Notes: generated by a model from the sequence alone, not told the origin. A stretch of DNA of 54,478 bases from an uncultured Lachnospiraceae bacterium (GCA_902788555.1 CADAKQ010000024.1:1-54478); one strand, 5' to 3'; positions 23,814 to 34,295 are shown, counted from the first letter of the stretch. Numbers and translations: made by a program.

Positions 23814-24632
23814 ATGAAAACAGTATGTGTGATAACAGGTGGCGGAAGTGGAATGGGATTTGAAACCGCAAAATATATGCCTAAGGATAAGATAATTGTT
23901 CTTTCAGGCAGAACCATGTCAAAGCTTGAAAATGCAGTTAAGGAACTTGAAGAAATGGGATACGAGGCACATGCCTTTTCCTGTGATACATCGGATAGAA
24001 TGAGTGTAAGAAAATTAGCAGAGTATGCAGCTTCACTTGGAGAAATAAAAAATGTAATAAATGCAGCAGGACTTTCCCCATCCATGGCTAAGCCTGAACA
24101 ACTCTTAAGGGTCAATGCTCTGGGCACGGTATATGTCAATCAGGAGTTTTCAAAGCTGATGGATAGGGGTAGTGTAATAGTGGATATATCTTCTAATTCC
24201 GCCTATGCACTTCCTAAATTTATGATAAGTGAAAAACTATATAAACTTGCAGAGATTAATGAAGGCGGATTCTTGGAAAAATGCATAAAGAAAAGCAATC
24301 TTCCGAAAACTGATTATCAAAAATCAGGTTTTGCATATGCATTATCAAAAAACTTTGTTGTGTGGTATGCAAAAAAGTGTGCATTTGAATATGGAAAAAA
24401 GGGTATACGTGTTGTATCCTTAAGCCCGGGACTTATAGCTACGGGTATGGGTGATTTGGAAAAAGAAGAAGGCGGTTCCATGCTCAAATTCGGTGCAGAA
24501 GAACGTATGGGTACACCAAAAGAGCTTGGATTTGCAATAGCAGCGGTAGCAGATGAGAGAAACGGATACCTGGCAGGCGTTGATATACTCTGTGATGGCG
24601 GATGTACCAATGGAAAAAAATTTAAAAACTAA
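23814..24632 (+). CDS. Classical SDR oxidoreductase, hydroxysteroid-dehydrogenase-like
   Basis: 272 residues. Cofactor loop T-G-G-G-S-G-M-G, N-A-A-G, catalytic Ser in D-I-S-S-N-S and Y-A-L-S-K, then S-P-G-L-I-A-T. The ending D-I-L-C-D-G-G is typical. A roughly 45-residue insertion lies between the catalytic Ser and Tyr, as in bacterial 3-alpha-hydroxysteroid dehydrogenase-like SDRs. Steroid activity is only a family possibility. AGGAGGTGG precedes ATG 23814. Second gene of a two-SDR operon. Confidence 0.85.
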   Translation: MKTVCVITGGGSGMGFETAKYMPKDKIIVLSGRTMSKLENAVKELEEMGYEAHAFSCDTSDRMSVRKLAEYAASLGEIKNVINAAGLSPSMAKPEQLLRVNALGTVYVNQEFSKLMDRGSVIVDISSNSAYALPKFMISEKLYKLAEINEGGFLEKCIKKSNLPKTDYQKSGFAYALSKNFVVWYAKKCAFEYGKKGIRVVSLSPGLIATGMGDLEKEEGGSMLKFGAEERMGTPKELGFAIAAVADERNGYLAGVDILCDGGCTNGKKFKN

Positions 24633-24713
24633 TAAAACAGCAACAAAACTTTAACATTTCTATGTTACAATAAAAACAAATTTATAAATGAAATATGGAG
24701 TGTGACATAGAAA

Positions 24714-25391
24714 ATGTTTAAAATATTGGTTGTTGAGGATGATAAGGATTTAAATAAGACAGTTTGTGCATATCTTAAGGCGAGAGGTTATGAGACCGTA
24801 GGAGTATTAAATGGGGTTGAAGCATATGATGCGATGTATGGAAATACATATGACCTTATAATTTCAGATATTATGATGCCTAAAATAGATGGATTTGAAT
24901 TTGCAGAAACAGTCAGAAAAATAAATACAGAAATACCGATTCTTTTTATGACTGCCAGAGATGATTTTGCAGCAAAGCAAAAAGGATTTCTGGCAGGAAT
25001 AGATGATTATATGGTAAAACCCATTAATTTGGAAGAATTGGACCTTCATATTGGAGCACTGTTAAGAAGAGCAAAGGTGGCAAGCAGTAAAAAACTTGTT
25101 GTGGGAAATTTTCAGATGGATACTGACGAGAGAATTGCAACTGTAAACGGTAATGAAGTATCGCTTACGCAAAGGGAATTTAATTTACTTTTTAAGCTGC
25201 TGTCATATCCGAAGAAGACATTTACAAGGTCACAGCTCATGGATGAGTTTTGGGATGTAGACTCAGATGCAACACCAAGGGCAGTGGATGTATATATGAC
25301 TAAGCTTCGTGATAAGCTGTCAGAATGTGAAGATTTTGAAATTGTTACAGTCAGAGGTTTAGGTTATAAGGCAGTACCGAAGGAGGATTAG
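24714..25391 (+). CDS. OmpR-family response regulator
   Basis: 225 residues: receiver domain with acidic pair D-D at 9-10, phosphoacceptor Asp in L-I-I-S-D-I-M-M-P and Lys in M-V-K-P-I, followed by a winged-helix domain with L-T-Q-R-E-F-N-L-L and the final T-V-R-G-L-G-Y-K. The stop codon abuts the kinase ATG directly. The operon continues with a small membrane protein and a lipase, which may be its output. A GGAG site lies upstream of ATG 24714. Confidence 0.9.
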   Translation: MFKILVVEDDKDLNKTVCAYLKARGYETVGVLNGVEAYDAMYGNTYDLIISDIMMPKIDGFEFAETVRKINTEIPILFMTARDDFAAKQKGFLAGIDDYMVKPINLEELDLHIGALLRRAKVASSKKLVVGNFQMDTDERIATVNGNEVSLTQREFNLLFKLLSYPKKTFTRSQLMDEFWDVDSDATPRAVDVYMTKLRDKLSECEDFEIVTVRGLGYKAVPKED

Positions 25392-26432
25392 ATGAAAAAA
25401 AGAACAATATGGAATATCTGGCGATTTCTTATAATATTTCTTTTAATCTCATTTATTGTGACCTGCAATTTTTTTCTTTTTTTAAATTCTATGAGTTTTA
25501 CCAAGGAAATGATACAGGACAATGCAATCTATACTTTTTTCAATGTGGTCTTATTAAGTCTTATATTTGCTGTTTTGGATAGTCTGCAAAGACATTTCAC
25601 AATAAATCGACCTGTAAAAAAAATAGTAGAGACGACTAATCAGCTTGCAAAAGGAGATTTTGAAGCGAGAATTCCGGATTTGCATAACTTCTATGGCAGA
25701 AGCGAATTTGATGATATCGCAGACAATATTAATCATTTGGCAGACGAATTATCAGGTATTGAAACTTTAAGAACAGATTTTATATCTAATGTATCACATG
25801 AATTAAAAACACCTCTTGCGGTAATTGGTAATTACGGTACTATGCTGCAGGATCCGGAGATATCATATGAAAAAAGATTGGAGTATGCAAAGGGGGTAAC
25901 GGATGCATCTAAAAGATTAGCAGAGCTTATAACTAATATATTAAAGCTTAATAAACTTGAGAATCAACAGATATATCCTGATAAAAAAAGCTTTGACTTA
26001 AGCGAACAGTTATGTGAGAGCATTATTAATTTTGAAAATATCTGGGAAGCTAAAAACATAGATTTGGATACTGATATTGAAGATGATTTAATTATAAATG
26101 CGGATGCAGAGCTTTTATCATTGGTATGGAACAATCTTTTATCTAATGCATTTAAATTTACTGAGGTCGGAGGAAAGGTTTCGGTAACTGCAAAAAAAGA
26201 CGGCAATTATGCGGTTGTATCTGTTACGGATAGCGGATGTGGTATAGATGAGACTACCGGCAGGCATATATTTGACAAATTCTATCAAGGTGATTCATCG
26301 CACGCTACTCAGGGAAATGGTCTTGGGCTTGCGCTTGTAAAGCGGGTAATTGATATAATGGAAGCGGATATAGAGGTTAAGAGTAAGGTAGGAGTTGGCA
26401 GCACATTTACTGTGAAAATAAGGAGAAATTAA
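25392..26432 (+). CDS. Sensor histidine kinase (HisKA/HATPase)
   Basis: 346 residues: two N-terminal transmembrane helices (about 10-33 and 45-65) with almost no extracellular loop, a HAMP-like segment, the phosphoacceptor His in F-I-S-N-V-S-H-E-L-K-T-P-L, N-box W-N-N-L-L-S-N-A, G1 D-S-G-C-G-I and G2 G-L-G-L-A-L. The short loop suggests sensing within the membrane, as in cell-envelope stress kinases. Cognate to the regulator immediately upstream. Confidence 0.9.
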   Translation: MKKRTIWNIWRFLIIFLLISFIVTCNFFLFLNSMSFTKEMIQDNAIYTFFNVVLLSLIFAVLDSLQRHFTINRPVKKIVETTNQLAKGDFEARIPDLHNFYGRSEFDDIADNINHLADELSGIETLRTDFISNVSHELKTPLAVIGNYGTMLQDPEISYEKRLEYAKGVTDASKRLAELITNILKLNKLENQQIYPDKKSFDLSEQLCESIINFENIWEAKNIDLDTDIEDDLIINADAELLSLVWNNLLSNAFKFTEVGGKVSVTAKKDGNYAVVSVTDSGCGIDETTGRHIFDKFYQGDSSHATQGNGLGLALVKRVIDIMEADIEVKSKVGVGSTFTVKIRRN

Positions 26433-26433
26433 A

Positions 26434-26811
26434 ATGGAAAATAATGAAAATACATTTACATACAGCTATTCTGCAAGTGAGCAGGAGGAGATAAGACGAA
26501 TTGAAGAAAAATATTTGGGAAAATCCGAAATTGAGAATAAGATGGAACAACTTCGCAAGCTTGATGCAGGAGTGACGATGAAAGCAACTATGGCATCCAT
26601 TATAGTAGGTGTTATAGGTACATTATTGCTTGGAGTTGGAATGTGTTGCTGTTTGGTCTGGACATCGCTTTTCGTAATTGGTATTATAATAGGAGTTATT
26701 GGAATTATAATACTTTCAATGGCATATCCGATATATAAGATGGTGCTTAACAAGGAGAAAGAGAAGGCAGCACCACAGATACTTACACTTGTGAATGAGT
26801 TAAAAAGGTAA
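26434..26811 (+). CDS. Small two-helix membrane protein in two-component operon
   Basis: 125 residues: a charged N-terminal half with E-E-I-R-R-I-E-E-K-Y, then two strongly hydrophobic helices (about 50-72 and 75-97) with a C-C-C motif, and a charged tail. ATG is one base after the kinase stop, so expression is coupled. No named family recognised. Confidence 0.7.
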   Translation: MENNENTFTYSYSASEQEEIRRIEEKYLGKSEIENKMEQLRKLDAGVTMKATMASIIVGVIGTLLLGVGMCCCLVWTSLFVIGIIIGVIGIIILSMAYPIYKMVLNKEKEKAAPQILTLVNELKR

Positions 26812-26818
26812 TAATTGT

Positions 26819-28030
26819 ATGAACGATAAACGAAAAGAGAAAAATCAAACACTGAAAAGACTGAATATACTTGGGATTGGCAACAAGCTGTTGCTTGTAT
26901 TTATTATATCGGTTTTTGTTATAGGTGTTGGACTTATAGTGATGATTGCGCAGGATGGTATAAAACAGGCTTTCAAGCAGAATTGGGGTTTGATACTGCT
27001 TATTGTTTTAATTGAGTTTATTATATTCTGGATAGGAATCATAATGGTCTATCTTACCTCTGTGCAGCTTGGTATAAAGATGAGGATAATCGGAATTGTA
27101 TGTGGCATGATTCCTATCGCTCATCTTATCGCGCTTTCGGCTATAATCAGGATTACGGGTAAAGAAGCAAGATTTGAGAAAAAGAAATTAAAGCTTAATA
27201 AGAAAAGACGTGATCAGCAGATATGCAAGACAAAATATCCTATACTTATGGTGCATGGAGTCTTTTTTAGAGATTCCAAGTATCTTAATTATTGGGGCAG
27301 AATACCGAAGGAGCTTTCGCAAAATGGAGCGACGATATATTACGGAGAGCATCAGTCGGCAGCAGCGGTTACGGATAGTGCCAAGGAGCTTGCGGCAAGG
27401 ATAAGACAGATAGTAGAAGATACAGGCTGCGAAAAGGTTAATGTTATAGCTCACTCCAAGGGTGGTCTTGATATAAAAACGGCTGTTGCAACTATAGATA
27501 TAGCTCCATATGTGGCATCCATTACCACGATAAATACACCGCACAGAGGATGTGAATTTGCAGATTATCTGATGGGAAAGGCACCACAGGGATTAAAGAA
27601 TAAGGTGGCTTCTGTTTATAACAGCACACTGAAAAAACTCGGAGATGAAAATCCGGACTTTATCGCGGCGGTTACCGATCTGACAGCATTAGGATGCAGT
27701 GAAATAACCAAGTTGACTGAGAACTATGATTATAAGGATGCCGGAATATATACGCAGAGTATAGGCTCTATAATGAAGGAAGCGGCAAGCGGTGCATTTC
27801 CGCTTAATATGAGCTATCACCTGGTTAAGCATTTTGATGGCAGAAATGACGGCCTTGTAGGAGAAGATTCATTCCAGTGGGGAGAAGATTACACCTTTCT
27901 TGAGAACAAATATAAGAGAGGTATATCCCATGGCGATATGATAGATCTAAACCGCGAGAATATTGACGGGTTCGATGTCAGAGAGTTTTATGTGAAGCTG
28001 GTGGAGAAGCTTAAGGAGAGAGGACTGTGA
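26819..28030 (+). CDS. Membrane-anchored alpha/beta-hydrolase, lipase-like
   Basis: 403 residues. Two or three N-terminal transmembrane helices (to about residue 110), then an alpha/beta-hydrolase with oxyanion H-G-V-F at the first strand, nucleophile elbow A-H-S-K-G-G (Ser near 218), and a late His in H-G-D-M. It resembles triacylglycerol lipase/esterase-like proteins in which Lys follows the Ser. Last gene of the response regulator-kinase operon. The next gene converges from the right, with only two bases between. Confidence 0.8.
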   Translation: MNDKRKEKNQTLKRLNILGIGNKLLLVFIISVFVIGVGLIVMIAQDGIKQAFKQNWGLILLIVLIEFIIFWIGIIMVYLTSVQLGIKMRIIGIVCGMIPIAHLIALSAIIRITGKEARFEKKKLKLNKKRRDQQICKTKYPILMVHGVFFRDSKYLNYWGRIPKELSQNGATIYYGEHQSAAAVTDSAKELAARIRQIVEDTGCEKVNVIAHSKGGLDIKTAVATIDIAPYVASITTINTPHRGCEFADYLMGKAPQGLKNKVASVYNSTLKKLGDENPDFIAAVTDLTALGCSEITKLTENYDYKDAGIYTQSIGSIMKEAASGAFPLNMSYHLVKHFDGRNDGLVGEDSFQWGEDYTFLENKYKRGISHGDMIDLNRENIDGFDVREFYVKLVEKLKERGL

Positions 28031-28032
28031 TC

Positions 28033-30669
28033 TTATTCCACCGACTTAAGTGATTCCGCCATATTGATTTTATCCAGCTTCCTGTTCATAAAAAGATTAA
28101 CAAGAAGGTTAAATGCAAATGTCAGAATTATGCTGAGTAAAAAGCTGATAGGCTTGATATTAATTCTGAAACAGACCATATCTATTATTATTTGCGACAT
28201 AACAAAGCGGTGTAAGAGTATTCCTAAAAATATTCCGATTATGATACCGATAGTAGTTAAAAATATATTTTCGCGGAACACATAGGAGGCGGTTTCCTTT
28301 TTGAAGAAACCGAGTACCTTTATCGTAGCAATTTCTCTGATACGTTCGGTTATATTGATATTTGTAAGATTATAAATAACGATAAATGCCAATACTGCTG
28401 CACATATAATGACAAGTATAACGACATATACAAGACTTTTCATCATACCGGCGACTCTGTTCCTTAAATCATTAAATAATGAGACACGGGCTGTGTTGCC
28501 ATCCTTCATAAGGTCAGCGGAAAGCTTGTAAAAATCTGTTCCTTTCGGAAAATTGATATAAAGGGTATTATAGTTTGTATCTTCCTCTAACTGTTCTTCA
28601 AGTGTTTCGTGGGTCAAAAATATAAAATTATATACATAGTTTTCGTATATTCCTGATATTCTAACCTTTAACTGCCTCATATTTTCGTCTCTTAAGGTTA
28701 TATAATCACCGACATTTATATTATAACGCTTAGCAATACCGTTGCTTATAAGTGCTTCATCCTTGGAAGGAGGAGCGAGTGGAGTGCTGTTCTCTGTATG
28801 AAAATTAAGGTATAGACTTATATTGTCGTAGCTGAGAGGAACCATAAGGTTGATGCTCTTTACATTATCAGTGGTTATTATATCCCAGGAGGCTTCATGG
28901 ATTATAAGATAATCGGAGACTGTCCTGTCAATTTTCTCCTGAAGTGAATCCGGAAGCTTAGAACCTTCTCCGTTTAAGTAAACCAAAGAAGCATCTGCTG
29001 TTTCTATGTTGTCGTACTGCATATCGGCAAAACCGGCTATGGAATCATAAAGACCGAAGCCTGTTAAAAGCAATGCCATACAGCCTCCTATACCGAGAAT
29101 CATCATAAAAAATCTTTTCTTGTATCGGAATATATTTCTGAGGGAAACCTTATATAAAAACTTTAATTTTTTCCAAAGAAACGGTAAATATTCCAAAAAA
29201 ATTCTTTTTCCTGCCTTTGGGGCCTTTGGGCGCATGAGACTTGCTGCTGTTTCCGAAAGTTCAACATGACATGAAAACCAGGTTGTTCCTATCGAACATA
29301 TAAGAGCAACAAGTATCGAGATAATAGCAAGCTTTATATCAAATGAATATTTTAGCGGGATTGCAATATACATAAGCTCATAAGCTTTCCATATTACCTT
29401 TGGAAAAAGAAAAATACCTATACTATATCCGAATATGCATCCGAGTATGGCTGCACTTCCGGAGTAGAACATAAACTTATTCATTATTTTTATATTTGAA
29501 TATCCCAGTGCCTTAAATATGCCTATCTGTGTACGCTGTTCTTCTACCATGCGGCTCATGGTTGTCATACAGACAAGTGCAGCGACAAGTATAAAAAACA
29601 CAGGGAAAACCCGCGCTACCTGTGCAACAATACCCGAGTCACTTTCAAAGCAGACATATCCGACGTTGGTATTTCTTTCAAGTAAAAATGTTTCCAGACG
29701 AATACTATTTGCATATTCAGAACTTAGATAATTTTTTAAAAGTATATCAATGTCTATAGCGTCAAGTGATTCGGCGAGAAGCTTTATCTCAGACGGATTG
29801 GCAAGGTCAGAGATGTTTTTATTTTGAACATAGTCTAAAAGCTCTGTCAATTCCTTGTATTCAGGAAGATTGGTTACTTCGGGAACATCCGATGAGTTTA
29901 TAGCTTCGTATGCGAGATTGAGATATCGCCACTTAGAAGCAAGATTTATAGCTGCTTCCCAGGTGTCCTTTTTTTTCTGCATATAATCAGAGTATTCTTC
30001 TGAATATATAGGATAGTCCTGATCGAATTTTACAAATATTTCCGTATAGATATTACTTTTAAAGGCTTCGGGAAGCACATAGACATAGCCTGCCACACTT
30101 CCGTTGCCAAGTGAGGTTGAACCGCGTTCAAAGTTAATGTAGTAAGAAGAATTTACATATCCGACAACCGTAAGCTCTTCAAAGTCAAGAGCATTTAACG
30201 TATCCTCGGAATTGTCTGTTGTAACACGAATTTTTTCTCCTATTTTGGGTATATCTCTCACACGTACATCAATTACACATTCATTCTTGGTTTTTGGCAT
30301 TTCGCCTTTTACAAGAGATACACCGTTTATATGTTCCATTATGCTGTGCGTTTTTAATATCATCTCCTGCTTGGAGTTATGGGAGTAAATTATGTCATAG
30401 CTGTAGGAACCCTCTGCATATCTGACGTCCGGCAGAAGCTTAAATATAGCAACCTCCTGAGAGGTCCAGCCTATCGTGGATATGAGCCTGTAATCATATA
30501 ACTGCTCTTCCTTTAAGTACTCGTTAATGGTTTTTAACATAGAAGGTGTCGTGTTTTTTATTCCCGCAAAAAAACCAACCCCGAGAGCGATAATTGCAAA
30601 GATTGCAAAAAATCTCCCGAAGCTTTGACGGATTTCTCTAAAGGTTGTTTTTTTCATCATTGATTTCAT
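28033..30669 (-). CDS. ABC transporter permease, FtsX/MacB type
   Basis: 878 residues. N-terminal helix after K-K-T-T-F-R-E-I-R-Q-S-F, a large extracytoplasmic domain (about 45-370), three helices, then a second extracytoplasmic domain and three C-terminal helices: the duplicated FtsX plan of large Gram-positive exporters or sensory permeases. The conserved E-Q-R-T-Q-I-G-I-F-K-A-L-G-Y motif lies at the first FtsX core and I-R-E-I-A-T-I-K-V-L-G-F at the second. It follows its ATPase by 6 bases. Substrate could be a peptide or lipid. Confidence 0.9.
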   Translation of the reverse strand: MKSMMKKTTFREIRQSFGRFFAIFAIIALGVGFFAGIKNTTPSMLKTINEYLKEEQLYDYRLISTIGWTSQEVAIFKLLPDVRYAEGSYSYDIIYSHNSKQEMILKTHSIMEHINGVSLVKGEMPKTKNECVIDVRVRDIPKIGEKIRVTTDNSEDTLNALDFEELTVVGYVNSSYYINFERGSTSLGNGSVAGYVYVLPEAFKSNIYTEIFVKFDQDYPIYSEEYSDYMQKKKDTWEAAINLASKWRYLNLAYEAINSSDVPEVTNLPEYKELTELLDYVQNKNISDLANPSEIKLLAESLDAIDIDILLKNYLSSEYANSIRLETFLLERNTNVGYVCFESDSGIVAQVARVFPVFFILVAALVCMTTMSRMVEEQRTQIGIFKALGYSNIKIMNKFMFYSGSAAILGCIFGYSIGIFLFPKVIWKAYELMYIAIPLKYSFDIKLAIISILVALICSIGTTWFSCHVELSETAASLMRPKAPKAGKRIFLEYLPFLWKKLKFLYKVSLRNIFRYKKRFFMMILGIGGCMALLLTGFGLYDSIAGFADMQYDNIETADASLVYLNGEGSKLPDSLQEKIDRTVSDYLIIHEASWDIITTDNVKSINLMVPLSYDNISLYLNFHTENSTPLAPPSKDEALISNGIAKRYNINVGDYITLRDENMRQLKVRISGIYENYVYNFIFLTHETLEEQLEEDTNYNTLYINFPKGTDFYKLSADLMKDGNTARVSLFNDLRNRVAGMMKSLVYVVILVIICAAVLAFIVIYNLTNINITERIREIATIKVLGFFKKETASYVFRENIFLTTIGIIIGIFLGILLHRFVMSQIIIDMVCFRINIKPISFLLSIILTFAFNLLVNLFMNRKLDKINMAESLKSVE

Positions 30670-30675
30670 AAGGGG

Positions 30676-31377
30676 CTACCATTCTATATCTGCGATATCT
30701 TTTATATCATTATTAATTTTTATCTCGGCAACTGTTCCGCTTTTAATGGTAATGATTCGGTTTGCCATAGCAGTAAGAGCCTGGTTGTGAGTTATGACGA
30801 TTACGGTTTTTCCAAGCTTACGGCAGGTATCCTGAAGTATGGCAAGGACAGATTTGCCGGTTGCATAATCAAGAGCACCGGTTGGTTCGTCACATAGCAG
30901 GAGCTTGGGATTCTTGGCGAGAGCTCTCGCAATTGCAACACGCTGCTGTTCGCCTCCCGAAAGCTGCGCAGGGAAATTGTTGATTCTGTCTAAAAGTCCC
31001 ACCTGAGTAAGAATTTCCTTTGCATCAAGAGGTTCTTTGCATATCTCGTTTGCAAGCTCCACATTCTCAAGAGCTGTGAGATTTTGTACAAGATTATAAA
31101 ATTGAAATACGAAGCCTACATCATAGCGTCTGTAAGCGGTAAGCTTTTTTTTGTCGTAGGAGGATATCTCGTTACCATCAAGAAATACCTGTCCCTCAGA
31201 AAGCGTGTCCATTCCGCCGAGTATATTAAGTATTGTAGTTTTGCCGGCGCCTGATGCTCCGACAATTACACAGAATTCGCCCTGTTCTATTTCAAAATTA
31301 ACGTCACTTAAGGCGTGGATTAGAACCTCACCGCTTTTATATATTTTTTTTACATTTTTAAATTCCACATAACTCAT
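30676..31377 (-). CDS. ABC transporter ATP-binding protein, MacB/LolD type
   Basis: 233 residues. Walker [10 protein letters not shown], signature [15 protein letters not shown], Walker [13 protein letters not shown] and the H-loop V-I-T-H-N, all intact. Pairs with the 878-residue FtsX permease directly downstream. It is divergent from the HD-GYP gene at 31629 across 251 bases. Confidence 0.95.
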   Translation of the reverse strand: MSYVEFKNVKKIYKSGEVLIHALSDVNFEIEQGEFCVIVGASGAGKTTILNILGGMDTLSEGQVFLDGNEISSYDKKKLTAYRRYDVGFVFQFYNLVQNLTALENVELANEICKEPLDAKEILTQVGLLDRINNFPAQLSGGEQQRVAIARALAKNPKLLLCDEPTGALDYATGKSVLAILQDTCRKLGKTVIVITHNQALTAMANRIITIKSGTVAEIKINNDIKDIADIEW

Positions 31378-31628
31378 ATCTGTTCCTCTGATATTTGTAT
31401 ACTGCTACAGATAAAATGAATATTTTAATAAATTATATAATGCTTTTAAATTGGTTAAATTATATCAAAGTGCCATATAATCTGCAAGCATAATAAAAGC
31501 TTGCTGTTTGTGCAGCAGGGTAAGAAAAATGTTTTTTGTATTTATTTATATTTTGTTGGAAAAACAATAGATTAAATGATATACTATTATACTGTAGAAT
31601 TATGTTTTATCTTATTATGGAGGAAAAA

Positions 31629-33803
31629 ATGAGCAGGTCGGATTATAACACTGGAATATACAAAAGAACAAAAATATATTCAACTATTATATTATGCATT
31701 ATAGGTATAGGAATAAATATAGGCGGTGGAGCATTGGCTACACATTTTGGTTGGCCGTTTTATTTTGATACTGTCGGTACTGTTATTTCGGCAGGACTAG
31801 GCGGATATATACCCGGAGTTTTGGTTGGCCTTTTGACCAATTTTATAAAATCGATTTACGACAACTCAGCTATATATTATGGATTTTTAAATGTACTTAT
31901 TGCAGTATGTACAGCTTATTTTGTACAAAAGGGGTATCCGTATAAGATTTCCACAACACTTATTTTTACCTTCGTTTTATCCGTTATCGGAGGAATTCTT
32001 GGCTCTGTTTTTACGTGGGTTTTGTATGGGTTTGCCGGAGAGGGAATTTCAGTTCCTTTTGTAAAATATTTGTATAATAACGGTACTTTTACAAGACTTC
32101 AGGCTCAGTTTTTGGCAGATTATCTTATAGACCTTGCGGACAAGATTATAACGGTACTTATTGTGCTTGTTATCATTTTGATATTACCGGATAAGCTTAA
32201 GAAAAAACTGATGTTTGACGGCTGGCATCAGACGCCTCTTTCAAAGGAACAAAAAAAGGCTATCAGTGAAAATAAGTGCCGTTCCATGTCACTTCGTACT
32301 AAGGTCTTACTTGTACTCATGACAGCATCATTTTTTATAGCAACAGCTTATACAATAATAAGCTTTGTACTTTATAGAAATTCAACCATTAATGACCATA
32401 TAAAGCTTGGAAAGGGAGTGGCATATCTCGCAGCATCTACAGTTGATGCGGATATGGTTGATGCTTATATGAAGAATGGTGAGGAAGAAGATGGCTATCT
32501 CGAAACAGAGAAAAGACTTTACGACATAAGAAACAGCTCGTATGATATCAAATATGTTTATGTATATAAAATAATGGAAGATGGCTGCCACGTTGTGTTT
32601 GACCTTGACACGGATGAGCTTGAGGGCTCTGCACCCGGAGAAATAATTGAATTTGATGATGCCTTTATGGATTATCTTCCTGACCTTTTGGCAGGAAAGG
32701 AGATTGAACCTATTATTTCGAATGATAAATATGGTTGGCTTTTAACTGTATATCAGCCTGTTTATGATGAAGACGGAATATGTCAGTGTTATGCTGCTAT
32801 TGATATCTCCATGGATCAGCTTAGACAGGATCAGTACAGCTTTTTCACAAAGCTGATATCTATATTTCTTGGCTTTTTCATAACCATACTTACCATCGGC
32901 TTGTGGCTTGCTGAGTATAATGTTATAAAGCCTTTAAATGCCATGGCGCTTAGTGCAAGCTCCTTTGCATATAATAGTGATGAGGCCAGAAACAACAGTG
33001 TTGATAAGATTAAGGAGCTTGATATTCGTACGGGTGATGAGATAGAAAATCTTTATCTTGCACTTGTTAAAACAACGGAAGACAGTATGCAATACGTTTC
33101 AGATATAAAAGAGCATACCGAAACTATATCAAATATGCAAAACGGACTAATTATGGTTCTTGCAGACCTTGTTGAAAGCAGGGATAAATGTACCGGAGAT
33201 CATGTTAAGAAGACAGCCGCATATGCAAGTCTTATTATGAGGCAGATGAAAAAAGAGGGCATATATGCCGATGAACTTACGGATGAGTTTATATATGATG
33301 TTGAACACTCAGCTCCTCTTCATGATATAGGAAAGATTAAGGTTTCGGATGTCATTTTAAATAAGCCGGGAAGGCTGACGGACGAAGAGTTTGAGGAGAT
33401 GAAAAAGCATACTACTGCCGGCGAAGAAATAATAGAAAAGGCTATGGAAATAGTACCTGATACGGGTTATCTTAAGGAAGCAAAGAATCTTTCAACCTAT
33501 CACCATGAAAAGTGGGATGGCTCCGGCTATCCTAAGGGACTTGTTGGTGAAGATATACCGCTTTCTGCTCGTATTATGGCAGTTGCGGATGTATTTGATG
33601 CTCTTGTATCTAATAGAAGCTATAAGAAGGGATTTCCTTTTGAAAAAGCAATGGACATAATAAAAGAGGGGATGGGCTCTCATTTTGATCCTTTGGTTGC
33701 AAAGGCATTTGTGGATGCCGAGGATGAAGTAAGACGTATCGCTGAAGAGCACAGTCGAATATATGAAAATGATAATAAAGAGGATAGCAAAGATAAAAAA
33801 TAA
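31629..33803 (+). CDS. HD-GYP domain phosphodiesterase with membrane sensor
   Basis: 724 residues from ATG 31629 (GGAGG just upstream). Six or so N-terminal helices contain W-P-F-Y-F-D-T-V-G-T and G-L-L-T-N, reminiscent of ECF-transporter S-components used as sensory modules. A further helix, a Cache-like extracytoplasmic domain and a second helix lead via a HAMP-like coiled coil to the HD-GYP domain with H-D-I-G-K-I (about 562), Y-H-H-E-K-W-D-G-S-G-Y-P (about 625) and D-V-F-D-A-L. Predicted to degrade cyclic di-GMP under control of a small ligand. Confidence 0.85.
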   Translation: MSRSDYNTGIYKRTKIYSTIILCIIGIGINIGGGALATHFGWPFYFDTVGTVISAGLGGYIPGVLVGLLTNFIKSIYDNSAIYYGFLNVLIAVCTAYFVQKGYPYKISTTLIFTFVLSVIGGILGSVFTWVLYGFAGEGISVPFVKYLYNNGTFTRLQAQFLADYLIDLADKIITVLIVLVIILILPDKLKKKLMFDGWHQTPLSKEQKKAISENKCRSMSLRTKVLLVLMTASFFIATAYTIISFVLYRNSTINDHIKLGKGVAYLAASTVDADMVDAYMKNGEEEDGYLETEKRLYDIRNSSYDIKYVYVYKIMEDGCHVVFDLDTDELEGSAPGEIIEFDDAFMDYLPDLLAGKEIEPIISNDKYGWLLTVYQPVYDEDGICQCYAAIDISMDQLRQDQYSFFTKLISIFLGFFITILTIGLWLAEYNVIKPLNAMALSASSFAYNSDEARNNSVDKIKELDIRTGDEIENLYLALVKTTEDSMQYVSDIKEHTETISNMQNGLIMVLADLVESRDKCTGDHVKKTAAYASLIMRQMKKEGIYADELTDEFIYDVEHSAPLHDIGKIKVSDVILNKPGRLTDEEFEEMKKHTTAGEEIIEKAMEIVPDTGYLKEAKNLSTYHHEKWDGSGYPKGLVGEDIPLSARIMAVADVFDALVSNRSYKKGFPFEKAMDIIKEGMGSHFDPLVAKAFVDAEDEVRRIAEEHSRIYENDNKEDSKDKK

Positions 33804-33858
33804 AGTGATAATGAATTAATATTTTTTTAAAAAAGTAAAATATTTTTGGAGAGTGTTA

Positions 33859-34293
33859 ATGCGTGTAATATACGAAAAAGTTTCTTCCGACGAAGCTGAG
33901 CAGGCTATAATTAAAGCAGTTAAAAGGACTGATGAGATAGAAACTGCAATCGGTCTTTTGGAAAGCGCCGGGGGCAGAATTGCGGTTAGCAAGGATGGAC
34001 AGACTTATCTTCTGGAGCATAACAAGATTTATTATATTGAATCAATAGACAAAAAGACCTTTATATATACAAAAGAGAATTGTTACGAGACAAAGCTCAG
34101 ATTATATGAATTAGAGGATATGCTCAATGCTAATTTTCTAAGATGTGCTAAGGCGATGATTGTAAATATAAGGAAAATTCGCTCTGTTAAATCTGATATG
34201 AATGGCAGAATGAATGCTAAGCTTTTAAATGACGAAACTGTTGTGATAGCAAGAAGCTATGTTAAGGAATTGAAGAATAGATTGGGGATATAG
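33859..34293 (+). CDS. LytTR-domain transcriptional regulator
   Basis: 144 residues from ATG 33859 (GGAGAG upstream). A short N-terminal region is followed by a LytTR DNA-binding domain from about residue 58 (I-Y-Y-I-E-S-I-D-K-K, F-L-R-C-A-K-A-M-I-V-N). There is no receiver domain. The stand-alone LytTR followed by a DUF3021 membrane protein is a recurrent Firmicutes pair; the membrane partner probably restrains the regulator. Confidence 0.85.
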   Translation: MRVIYEKVSSDEAEQAIIKAVKRTDEIETAIGLLESAGGRIAVSKDGQTYLLEHNKIYYIESIDKKTFIYTKENCYETKLRLYELEDMLNANFLRCAKAMIVNIRKIRSVKSDMNGRMNAKLLNDETVVIARSYVKELKNRLGI

Positions 34294-34295
34294 TT

